The notes: generated by a model from the sequence alone, not told the origin. A stretch of DNA of 7,846 nucleotides from Pseudomonadota bacterium (GCA_030597865.1 JAUVQZ010000137.1:1-7846), one strand, 5' to 3'. Shown: positions 1 to 4,951, numbered from the stretch's first letter. A program made the numbers and translations.

Positions 1-729
1 CTAACTGTTTAATCTGCCCACCCTGGAGATGGCTTTATCGTCCATGTCGTCCATGGTGCGGATTATGCGCTGCTGGGTCTCGTAGGCACGGTTGAGGTCA
101 ATCATGGCGGTGAGTTCCGTCATGGTGCTGACGTTTGATTTTTCCAGATACCCCTGCTTGACGCTGAAGGTCAGGGCAGGTTCCTCTTGGCCTTCTCCAG
201 TCAGGGCGAAGAGGTTCTGGCCCTGTTTTTCCAGATCAGCCAGATTGGCAAAGGTGACAACGGCCAAGATCCCCCTCTGTTGGCCGTCCACGGTGATGTT
301 GCCATCATCGGTCACCGAGATGTTCTCACCATTTACCAGTAACGGGCCGCCGTCACCCAGGACAAGGTCGCCGTTGGGGGTAATCAGCTGCCCTTCGTTA
401 TTGGCCATGAACTGGCCGGCCCGGGTGTAGCGCACGCCGGCCGGGGTCTGGACCTTGAAAAAACCATTGCCGCCAATGGCAAAATCCAAGGGGTTCGCCG
501 TTTCTTCAAAGACGCCGGGCCGCATATCGGTGACGTTATGGATGGCCTTACCCACCCGGGAGTCTTGATGGTCGGTGCTGTAAAGCATCTCCCAGAAGGT
601 GATATCCTCCTTCTTGTAGCCGGCGGTATCGACATTGGCCAGATTGTTGGTGATCTGTTCAAGGCGCCTGCTCTGGGCCAGCATGGTTTCCGTACTCTCA
701 ACAAGGCCGAGACGGTTCTGGATGTACAT
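1..729 (-). CDS. flgF: Flagellar basal-body rod protein FlgF
   Basis: Encodes a complete 242-residue protein of the flagellar rod/hook family, the proximal rod component FlgF, assembled in the periplasm after export by the flagellar type III system. The N-terminal rod signature NNLANVDTAGYKK lies at residues 28-40. A central stretch FAIGGNGFF with RYTRAGQF follows, typical of FlgE/F/G proteins. The C-terminal family block starts with GYLEKSNV (193-200) and ends in a helix with LNRAYETQQRII. The length and the short N-terminus favour FlgF over the roughly 260-residue FlgG, though the two are close paralogues. The ATG is preceded by a clear GGAGG (735-739 on the complement) with good spacing. 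A small dyad, CAGGT-CAC-ACCTG (739-751), abuts this ribosome-binding site. A sigma-54 promoter lies upstream at 815-831. The stop codon lies exactly at the window edge; flgG probably follows outside, which is inference. Confidence 0.93.
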   Translation of the reverse strand: MYIQNRLGLVESTETMLAQSRRLEQITNNLANVDTAGYKKEDITFWEMLYSTDHQDSRVGKAIHNVTDMRPGVFEETANPLDFAIGGNGFFKVQTPAGVRYTRAGQFMANNEGQLITPNGDLVLGDGGPLLVNGENISVTDDGNITVDGQQRGILAVVTFANLADLEKQGQNLFALTGEGQEEPALTFSVKQGYLEKSNVSTMTELTAMIDLNRAYETQQRIIRTMDDMDDKAISRVGRLNS

Positions 730-1011
730 ATTTTCCTCCAGGTCACACCTGTCAGCCCGGATAGGGGTGTGGGGGTGACGGATTTTTGACGTAAAATTGC
801 CGCTACTCTCAGTAATGCAATGCCTGTGCCAATGTGGGGTGTGGAGGGGGGAGGGGGTGTTTTGGGGCGGGGTGTTTGGGTAAAAACGGCCTATTCTTGG
901 GGGGTTGTGGCTTGTGGGGGTGGTGTTGTTTGGGGAGGTTTGTGTCGAGGGGGCAGGGGTGGGCGGAAGAAAATTCCTGCTTTATGTGTCTAGATTATGA
1001 CGTTGTTGGGG
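730..1011. other. Gene-free gap: G-run tract plus flgF promoter
   Basis: The gap between the FlhB-like gene and flgF has three parts. Next to flgF is the leader and the sigma-54 promoter. From about 834 to 966 the plus strand is almost only G and T, with about a dozen runs of three or more G (for example 836-839, 846-851, 853-857, 864-867, 869-872, 899-904, 916-920, 949-953, 956-959) and very few C. Transcribed from the minus strand this would be C-rich, G-poor RNA, the composition that Rho prefers. A small palindrome GGGGC-TAC-GCCCC (1008-1020) overlaps the stop codon of the FlhB-like gene; on the minus strand no T-run follows it, so it does not look like an intrinsic terminator. Confidence 0.6.
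815..831 (-). promoter_or_regulatory. Sigma-54 (RpoN) promoter for flgF
   Basis: Reading the minus strand, the site is TGGCACAGGCATTGCAT. It matches the sigma-54 consensus TGGCAC-N5-TTGCA in every defined position, and the invariant GG (-24) and GC (-12) are separated by exactly 10 bases. The predicted start is near 805, giving a leader of about 75 bases before the flgF ATG. Sigma-54 control of basal-body, rod and hook genes is well established in many flagellated proteobacteria. An enhancer-binding activator would be needed; its binding site should lie upstream, within or beyond the G-rich tract, but I cannot identify one. Confidence 0.85.
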
Positions 1012-1299
1012 CTACGCCCCTCCCGCCTCCTCATTTACCTTGTAGATAAAGGCCAGGATCTCGGCGACGATCAGGTAGGTCTCGGAGGGGATTTCCTGGC
1101 CTGGGTCGAGTTTGGCCAGCACCTCCACCAGATCCTTGTCCTCATGGATGGGGATATTATGCTCCCTGGCCAGCTCCAGAATCTGTTCGGCCACCAGACC
1201 CAGGCCCTTGCCGATGACGCGGGGCGACTTTTCATGCTCCGGGTTGTAGCGCAGGGCAACCGCTTTTTTGGCAGATTTTTTTTGGTCTTGATCAATCAT
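1012..1299 (-). CDS. Short FlhB C-terminal-domain homologue (FlhB2/YlqH type)
   Basis: Encodes a 95-residue protein that aligns with the cytoplasmic C-terminal half of the flagellar export-switch protein FlhB. Visible landmarks are AVALRYNPEHEKSPRVIGKG near residues 13-32, HNIPIHEDKDL, and GQEIPSETYLIVAEILAFIYKV at the end. There are no membrane segments. The autocleavage motif NPTH, which in FlhB directly precedes YAVAL, is absent: the matching position reads KSAKKAVAL. The protein therefore resembles the fragment that FlhB releases on self-cleavage. Such stand-alone FlhB-C proteins (B. subtilis YlqH is one) are known and are thought to assist or partly replace the FlhB C-domain in substrate switching. 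The ATG at 1297-1299 is the only start in the open frame, but no good Shine-Dalgarno is visible. It is divergent from sfsA. Confidence 0.88.
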   Translation of the reverse strand: MIDQDQKKSAKKAVALRYNPEHEKSPRVIGKGLGLVAEQILELAREHNIPIHEDKDLVEVLAKLDPGQEIPSETYLIVAEILAFIYKVNEEAGGA

Positions 1300-1340
1300 G
1301 GACAGGGGAAGGATTGTGGTTGGAAAATTAGAGGAAAGGA

Positions 1341-1424
1341 ATGCTCAACCGCTGGGGATCGGGTATGTTTTGTCATTATGATACTCCAAGATCTTCAGTC
1401 GGCAACATTTATAAAGAGGTATAA
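1341..1424 (+). CDS. Candidate 27-codon leader ORF overlapping the sfsA start
   Basis: An ATG at 1341 is preceded by GAGGAAAGGA (1331-1340), in which GAGGA sits 5 bases from the start, the best ribosome-binding site in this intergenic region. The frame runs 27 codons (begins MLNRWGSGMF) to a TAA at 1422-1424, so it starts 37 bases before the sfsA ATG and ends 47 bases inside that gene in another frame. No family is recognisable and the peptide has no obvious hydrophobic or attenuator-type codon run. It could be a leader peptide that controls sfsA by translational coupling or blocking, or a chance ORF. Support rests only on the ribosome-binding site and the position. Confidence 0.25.
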   Translation: MLNRWGSGMFCHYDTPRSSVGNIYKEV

Positions 1425-2085
1425 ACGATTTCTGGTGGATGTGGAAAGGCCGGACGGCACGGTATTGACCGTCCACTGTCCTAATACCGGTTCCATGCGG
1501 GGCTGCCTCACCCCGGGCAACAGGGTGATGATCTCCTGTTCGGATAATCCCAAGAGGAAATACCCCCACGGCCTGGAAATGATTGAGGTGGCTGGCTACT
1601 GGGTGGGGATTAATACCATGCGCACCAATCATCTGGTGCGGGAGGCCATCGAGGCGGGCCTTGTCGCCGAGCTTGGCCGGGTGGATCGGATTCAGGCCGA
1701 GGTAAAGGTCTCCAGCCACAGCCGCCTTGATTTTTTGGTGGTCAAGGGTGGGGAGAAGATCTACCTTGAGGTGAAGAACTGTACCCTGGTGGAGGGGGAT
1801 GCAGCCCTCTTCCCCGATGCCGTTACAGCCCGCGGCACCAAGCATCTCCAGGAGCTTGCTGGTCTGCTGGCGCCGGGGGTGCGCGCCATGATATTTTTCT
1901 GTGTGCAGCGTCAGGACGGCAAGTTTGTTGGGCCGGCCGACCATATTGATCCGTTGTATGGGGAGACCTTGCGCCAGGTGGTGGCCCAGGGGGTTGAGGT
2001 GGTGGCATATCAGGCCCTGGTCCAGCCCTCTGAAATTACAATAAGGAATGCTTTGCCAGTAAGGCTTGGGACCAATGAAGAGTGA
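1378..2085 (+). CDS. sfsA: Sugar fermentation stimulation protein SfsA
   Basis: Encodes 235 residues, essentially the length of E. coli SfsA (234). The N-terminal part (ATFIKRYKRFLVDV, HCPNTGSMRGC at 33-43, SDNPKRKYPH at 55-64) matches the OB-like domain of the family. The C-terminal part carries RLDFLV (116-121), EVKNCTL (131-137) and FPDAVTARGTKHL (145-157), which form a D-x12-E-x-K pattern like that of nuclease folds. E. coli SfsA was linked to maltose gene expression and DNA binding, but its biochemical role is not settled. I chose the ATG at 1378 because the family motif begins immediately after it; the frame is open far upstream but the extra residues look like noise. The ribosome-binding site is poor, and a small ORF with a better one overlaps this start. 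The last 11 bases overlap queC, so the two are probably cotranscribed and coupled. Confidence 0.94.
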   Translation: MILQDLQSATFIKRYKRFLVDVERPDGTVLTVHCPNTGSMRGCLTPGNRVMISCSDNPKRKYPHGLEMIEVAGYWVGINTMRTNHLVREAIEAGLVAELGRVDRIQAEVKVSSHSRLDFLVVKGGEKIYLEVKNCTLVEGDAALFPDAVTARGTKHLQELAGLLAPGVRAMIFFCVQRQDGKFVGPADHIDPLYGETLRQVVAQGVEVVAYQALVQPSEITIRNALPVRLGTNEE

Positions 2086-2785
2086 AAAAGAGAAGGCAGT
2101 TATTTTGTTGAGCGGTGGCCTGGATTCAACCACGGTGCTGGCCATTGCCAGCGACCAGGGTTTTGCCTGTCACTGCCTGAGTTTTTCCTATGGGCAGCGG
2201 CAAACCATCGAGCTTGAAAGGGCCAGGGTGAATGCCATCAAGATGGGGGCCAGTGAACATCTCGTCTTGAACCTCGATCTTGATAAAATTGGCGGCTCTG
2301 CCCTGACGACCGACCAGGCAGTGCCGAAGATGCGTTCCGAGGAAGAAATAGGCCAGGGAACATTACCTGTGACCTATGTGCCGGCCCGTAATACCATCTT
2401 TCTCGGCCATGCCGTTGCCTGGGCCGAGGTGCTCGGCGCCTTTGATATCTTTGTCGGGGTCAATGCCCTGGACTATAGTGGTTACCCCGATTGCCGGCCC
2501 CAGTTCCTGGCTGCCATGGAAGAGGTGGCTAACCTCGGCACCCAGGCCGGAACCAGCCTTGGCCGTCGTTTTCACATCCATGCCCCCCTCATGAAGCTCA
2601 CCAAGAAAGAGATTGTCGAAAGGGGCATGGCCCTGGGCGTGGATTATGCCTGCACCCATAGCTGCTATGATCCCGATCCTGACGGACTTTCCTGTGGCAT
2701 GTGCGACGCCTGCCTCCTTCGCCTCAAGGGCTTTCGGGAGGCCGGCTTGGCAGATCCCCTCCCCTACCAGGAGGGGGGCAAATGA
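2075..2785 (+). CDS. queC: 7-cyano-7-deazaguanine synthase QueC
   Basis: Encodes 236 residues. QueC converts 7-carboxy-7-deazaguanine, ammonia and ATP to 7-cyano-7-deazaguanine (preQ0), a cytoplasmic step toward queuosine in tRNA. The ATP pyrophosphatase P-loop SGGLDS lies at residues 13-18, FSYGQRQ follows, and VPARNTIFL and GVNALDYSGYPDCRP are family blocks. The zinc site is complete: Cys197 and the cluster CGMCDAC (Cys207, 210, 213). I prefer the ATG at 2075 over an in-frame TTG at 2066, because the AAGG at 2061-2064 is too close to the TTG. The start overlaps the sfsA end by 11 bases and the stop overlaps the nagZ start as ATGA, so translation is probably coupled. No other queuosine gene is in view. 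Confidence 0.96.
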   Translation: MKSEKEKAVILLSGGLDSTTVLAIASDQGFACHCLSFSYGQRQTIELERARVNAIKMGASEHLVLNLDLDKIGGSALTTDQAVPKMRSEEEIGQGTLPVTYVPARNTIFLGHAVAWAEVLGAFDIFVGVNALDYSGYPDCRPQFLAAMEEVANLGTQAGTSLGRRFHIHAPLMKLTKKEIVERGMALGVDYACTHSCYDPDPDGLSCGMCDACLLRLKGFREAGLADPLPYQEGGK

Positions 2786-3792
2786 ACCCAGCCCTCCGTG
2801 ACCTCGGAACCCTCTTCATGGTCGGCCTTCCCGGCCTGGAGCTGGATGGTTCCACCCGCCACCTCATCGACGGGTATGGGGTGAATCATTTCATCCTCTT
2901 TAGGCGCAATGTGGAGAGCGAAGACCAGCTTGCCCGCCTCAGTGGTGACCTGATCCAATATTGCCGTGATCAGGGCCTGGCCGAGCCCCTGATCGCCATT
3001 GACCAGGAGGGCGGTACCGTGGCCCGCCTCCCTGAGCCCTTTGCCCAGTTTGGCGATGCCCGGCTCTATGGTGATGGGCCCGATGCCCAAAAGGATCTCA
3101 AGGAGTATGTCCGTCTCTGCAGCCGGGATCTGAAAAAGATAGGGGTGAATATGAATTTTGCCCCGGTTCTGGATGTCTGTCCCTGCGGCCACGACTGTTT
3201 TATGGAGCGCCGTAGTCTGGGTGCCGACCCTGTACGGGTGGCAGAGCTCGGCGCCCTGGTCATCCATCAATTTCAGAGCAATGGCATAGCGGCCTGCGCC
3301 AAACATTTTCCCGGCCTGGGTGAGGCTGTCATCGACCCCCATCTCCAGCTGCCAGTGGTCACTGATTCCCGGGAAAAGATTATGGCCTGTGATCTTCTTC
3401 CCTTTCAGGCGGCCATCAGGGCAGGGGTGGCCTCGGTCATGACCTCCCATGTCATCTATGAACATATTGACCCTGAAAATCTGGCCACCCTTTCCCCTCG
3501 GATTCTCACCGATTTGCTCCGTGGTGAGCTGGGCTATGACGGCATGGTGGTCACCGATGATCTGGAGATGGGGGCGGTGGAAAATGATCTTGGGGTGCCA
3601 GAGGCCTCTGTGCGGGCCTTTCAGGCCGGGGCTGATCTTCTGCTCATCTGTCAAGATCACGGTAAGGTCACCGAGTCGCTTAGCCGCCTTTATCAAGCCT
3701 GGGAGAATGGCGAGGTGTCAAAGGAGCGACTGCAGCAATCTTTTTTACGAATAAACAGGGTCAGTGCTTGTTTTCTAAGAAATGGTGATTAA
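2782..3792 (+). CDS. nagZ: Beta-N-acetylhexosaminidase, GH3 family (NagZ-like)
   Basis: Encodes 336 residues, a single-domain glycoside hydrolase family 3 enzyme of NagZ length. NagZ removes N-acetylglucosamine from anhydromuropeptides during cytoplasmic peptidoglycan recycling; no signal peptide is seen, which agrees. Landmarks are FILFRRNV (37-44), DQEGG (74-78), NFAPVLDV (125-132), KHFPG (174-178), the Asp-x-His dyad at D185/H187 and the nucleophile segment VVTDDLEMGA (probable nucleophile D259). Departures from classical NagZ are GGT where GGR is usual, KHFPGLG where KHFPGHG is usual, and a cysteine-rich loop C133-P-C-G-H-D-C139. The dyad and nucleophile are kept, so it should be active; substrate scope is less certain. 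The start has a strong GGAGGGG ribosome-binding site inside the end of queC and overlaps its stop as ATGA. A terminator-like hairpin and a MITE-like element follow. Confidence 0.92.
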   Translation: MNPALRDLGTLFMVGLPGLELDGSTRHLIDGYGVNHFILFRRNVESEDQLARLSGDLIQYCRDQGLAEPLIAIDQEGGTVARLPEPFAQFGDARLYGDGPDAQKDLKEYVRLCSRDLKKIGVNMNFAPVLDVCPCGHDCFMERRSLGADPVRVAELGALVIHQFQSNGIAACAKHFPGLGEAVIDPHLQLPVVTDSREKIMACDLLPFQAAIRAGVASVMTSHVIYEHIDPENLATLSPRILTDLLRGELGYDGMVVTDDLEMGAVENDLGVPEASVRAFQAGADLLLICQDHGKVTESLSRLYQAWENGEVSKERLQQSFLRINRVSACFLRNGD

Positions 3793-3804
3793 TTTTTGTT
3801 TTGG

Positions 3805-3824
3805 ACAAAGTTTTTCTTTGTTTT
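3805..3824 (+). terminator. Weak terminator-like hairpin behind nagZ
   Basis: ACAAAG (3805-3810) and CTTTGT (3816-3821) form a 6-bp stem with a TTTTT loop, followed by TTT. It lies 12 bases after the nagZ stop, where a terminator for sfsA-queC-nagZ would be expected. The stem is AT-rich and the U-tract short, so termination strength is doubtful. Confidence 0.4.
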
Positions 3825-3833
3825 CCACTGGTT

Positions 3834-3837
3834 ATCT
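3834..3837. repeat. Left target-site duplication ATCT
   Basis: ATCT directly precedes the left terminal inverted repeat of the element at 3838-3994 and matches the ATCT directly after its right end. Four bases alone are weak evidence; together with the inverted ends they support an insertion. Confidence 0.45.
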
Positions 3838-3994
3838 AGTGTCTGTCCATAAACGAGGTTTTTCGGAGTCTCGCAGATAAGCGAAGACTTCGAGCTCACG
3901 TACCTGTTCGAGATCAGCTCAGGGTAGGCCCCGGGCATTATTTTGTGAGCATGACCCAGAGGGCGAACCAGAAGGCCATTTGTGGGCAGACACT
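3838..3994. mobile_element. 157-bp MITE-like non-autonomous element
   Basis: The left end AGTGTCTGTCCATAAACG and the complement of the right end AGTGTCTGCCCACAAATG agree at 15 of 18 positions, and all three differences are transitions. ATCT flanks both ends as a direct repeat. Inside there is no coding frame of any length, but there is secondary structure: CGGAGTC-TCGC (3864-3874) pairs with GCGA-A-GACTTCG (3881-3892), allowing one G-T pair and one bulge. Small size, terminal inverted repeats, a target duplication and lack of a transposase are the marks of a miniature element mobilised in trans by an insertion sequence elsewhere in the genome. I cannot name the parent family from sequence alone. 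It sits in the nagZ-hpf gap and breaks no gene. Confidence 0.6.
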
Positions 3995-3998
3995 ATCT
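3995..3998. repeat. Right target-site duplication ATCT
   Basis: ATCT directly follows the right terminal inverted repeat and repeats the ATCT at 3834-3837. It is also the left arm of a small inverted repeat, CTATCT-ATAA-AGATAG (3993-4008), suggesting that the element entered a palindromic target. Confidence 0.45.
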
Positions 3999-4040
3999 AT
4001 AAAGATAGAGAGAATGCTGGAACAGGCAAAGGTTTTTCAG

Positions 4041-4046
4041 TATAGT
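4041..4046 (+). promoter_or_regulatory. Possible -10 element upstream of the HPF-CSD gene
   Basis: TATAGT differs from the sigma-70 -10 consensus at one position and lies in an AT-rich patch. The hexamer 17 bases upstream (TGGAAC, 4018-4023) is a poor -35. If used, it would give a leader of about 155 bases carrying the hairpins at 4075-4179. No better promoter is visible in the gap. Confidence 0.25.
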
Positions 4047-4074
4047 TTTAATAGGGGATTTGAAAGGTGATTAA

Positions 4075-4179
4075 AAGCCTCTTTTCCCCTTAGGCTTCCC
4101 AAGGGAAGTCTTTATGTCACAGCGGCCTGCAGTGACAGGTCGTCACGACGTTCCATGGGCATTGGAAATGCGCTTTCCA
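4075..4179 (+). promoter_or_regulatory. Hairpin-rich leader before the HPF-CSD gene
   Basis: Within about 105 bases there are several short inverted repeats: AAGCCT/AGGCTT (4075-4080 with 4092-4097), CTTCC/GGAAG (4095-4108), TGTCAC/GTGACA (4115-4120 with 4132-4137), GTGAC/GTCAC (4132-4136 with 4142-4146), CGTC/GACG (4141-4150) and TGGAAA/TTTCCA (4163-4168 with 4174-4179). Some share arms and exclude one another: GTGAC 4132-4136 can pair upstream or downstream, and GCATT/AATGC (4159-4171) competes with the last hairpin. The ribosome-binding site GGAGG at 4198-4202 lies just after. The downstream protein has a cold-shock domain, so a temperature- or growth-dependent leader is possible; this is inference and matches no riboswitch class that I recognise. 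Confidence 0.35.
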
Positions 4180-4207
4180 CTGTCTAACCCATTATCCGGA
4201 GGTGTGT

Positions 4208-4741
4208 ATGGAACTTAAGGTTGAAGGCTTGAATCTCAAGGTAAGAAACTCATGGCACGACAAAGTTGCAGAGGAAAGAGAGCGTCTGGAAAGGCATCAT
4301 GCCAGTCTCGTTCATAATTTGCGGGTGACCATTGAGCAGACGGCCTCCCATAAGGAGGGCGGCTATGAGGTGCGACTGATTGTTGGCGTACCCAGTGATA
4401 CGGTGGTTGTTAAACGTAGAGGCGCGGCGGTCAGCCCCATGCTTGTTGATGCCTTTGATACCCTTGGCCTACAACTTAAAGAGCTCCAGCGTAAGCGGAG
4501 GCAGAGTCATAAAAATCAGGAGGCAGGTGCGGCAGGCAGCGCCGGTCTCGGGGTGATTAAAAATGTCTCTCCCTATGAGTCCTATGGCTTCATTCTTTCC
4601 GACGATGGCCGAGAGGTCTATTTCCATGAAAATTCCCTGAAGGGTCTGGTGATAGATGAACTTTCCGAAGGAGACGCCGTCACCTTTGGTGAGGCCGCCG
4701 GAGATAAGGGCCCCCAGGCAACCTGGGTGCGGACGGCCTGA
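4208..4741 (+). CDS. HPF/RaiA-type ribosome-associated protein fused to a cold-shock domain
   Basis: Encodes 177 residues in two domains. Residues 1 to about 98 have the length and alternating strand/helix pattern of the S30AE (HPF/YfiA/RaiA) family, which binds the small ribosomal subunit during hibernation. After a short polar, Gly/Ala-rich linker (about 99-113), residues 115-176 form a cold-shock domain: GVIKNVSPYESYGFIL with the RNP1-like YGFI (126-129), VYFHEN with the RNP2-like VYFH (137-140), then LSEGDAVTF and GDKGPQATWV. RNP1 is degenerate compared with KGYGFI of classical CspA. The likely role is binding ribosomes or RNA in cold or stationary conditions. The ATG at 4208 is chosen because GGAGG (4198-4202) lies 5 bases before it; an in-frame GTG at 4202 would overlap that site. 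It appears monocistronic: a structured leader precedes it and a strong terminator follows. Confidence 0.85.
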   Translation: MELKVEGLNLKVRNSWHDKVAEERERLERHHASLVHNLRVTIEQTASHKEGGYEVRLIVGVPSDTVVVKRRGAAVSPMLVDAFDTLGLQLKELQRKRRQSHKNQEAGAAGSAGLGVIKNVSPYESYGFILSDDGREVYFHENSLKGLVIDELSEGDAVTFGEAAGDKGPQATWVRTA

Positions 4742-4759
4742 TCTCGGAATAAGAAGGTC

Positions 4760-4826
4760 GAGAATAGGAGAAACAAAGGGGCGATGTAAGCAAGCCTCTT
4801 TCCCTCGATAATTTCTCTGTATTCTC
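4760..4826. repeat. Imperfect long inverted repeat after the HPF-CSD gene
   Basis: GAGAATA followed shortly by AGAAA (4760-4773) is mirrored by TTTCT followed by TATTCTC (4812-4826), forming an interrupted stem with a loop of about 40 bases. It lies between the stop codon and the strong terminator. It could be 3'-UTR structure protecting the mRNA, or chance in an AT-rich spacer. Confidence 0.3.
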
Positions 4827-4850
4827 TAGCTTTTCTCATAAAATCTCCAT

Positions 4851-4900
4851 CGGGCCTGTTTAGGGGTTGATAACCTTAAGCAGGCCCGTTTTTTATTTAT
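4851..4900 (+). terminator. Strong intrinsic terminator
   Basis: CGGGCCTG (4851-4858) pairs perfectly with CAGGCCCG (4881-4888). The T-rich run TTTTTTATTTATTT follows from 4889. The inner 22 bases can extend the structure through GGTT/AACC. This is a classical Rho-independent terminator. It ends the HPF-CSD transcript about 110 bases after its stop and separates it from nadA. Confidence 0.88.
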
Positions 4901-4905
4901 TTGCC

Positions 4906-4930
4906 CTTCTTGCCGGTGCAAGGCAGGAAG
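4906..4930 (+). promoter_or_regulatory. Hairpin just upstream of nadA
   Basis: CTTCTTGCC (4906-4914) can pair with GGCAGGAAG (4922-4930), 9 bp with one G-T position and a 7-base loop. It lies 21 bases before the chosen nadA start and its right arm contains the only purine-rich AGGAAG stretch near the gene. It could affect nadA translation or act as an operator; it does not match an NAD-repressor site that I know. Confidence 0.3.
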
Positions 4931-4951
4931 AAGAGAAAAAAACGTAGAGCA

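Noticed and set aside
848..958. Two matches to the FtsK-orienting motif GGGNAGGG (848-855 and 951-958)
   Set aside because: Such matches are expected by chance in a tract made of G-runs; there is no independent sign of a polar-sequence function.
1008..1020. GGGGC-TAC-GCCCC as a terminator of the FlhB-like gene
   Set aside because: The stem is short and overlaps the stop codon, and on the minus strand it is followed by AACAAC, not a T-run.
834..1049. Plus-strand open frame of 71 codons rich in Gly, Trp and Cys
   Set aside because: It is a by-product of the G/T-only composition of the tract, has no ribosome-binding site and overlaps the end of the FlhB-like gene.
997..1377. Long N-terminal extension of the sfsA frame
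   Set aside because: The frame is open but antisense to the FlhB-like gene. The SfsA family begins at the ATG at 1378, which gives the family's normal length.
2764..3696. Long minus-strand open frame opposite nagZ
   Set aside because: It is a codon-bias shadow of nagZ: no recognisable motif, no promoter or ribosome-binding site, while nagZ has full catalytic motifs.
3938..3979. Short minus-strand ORF (ATG to TAA, 13 codons) inside the MITE-like element
   Set aside because: Too short, no ribosome-binding site and no similarity to any transposase part that I recognise.
4867..4897. TTGATA followed by AT-rich sequence as a promoter for nadA
   Set aside because: The only -10-like hexamer lies about 19 bases away, is poor, and falls in the terminator T-tract; this is not enough to call a promoter.
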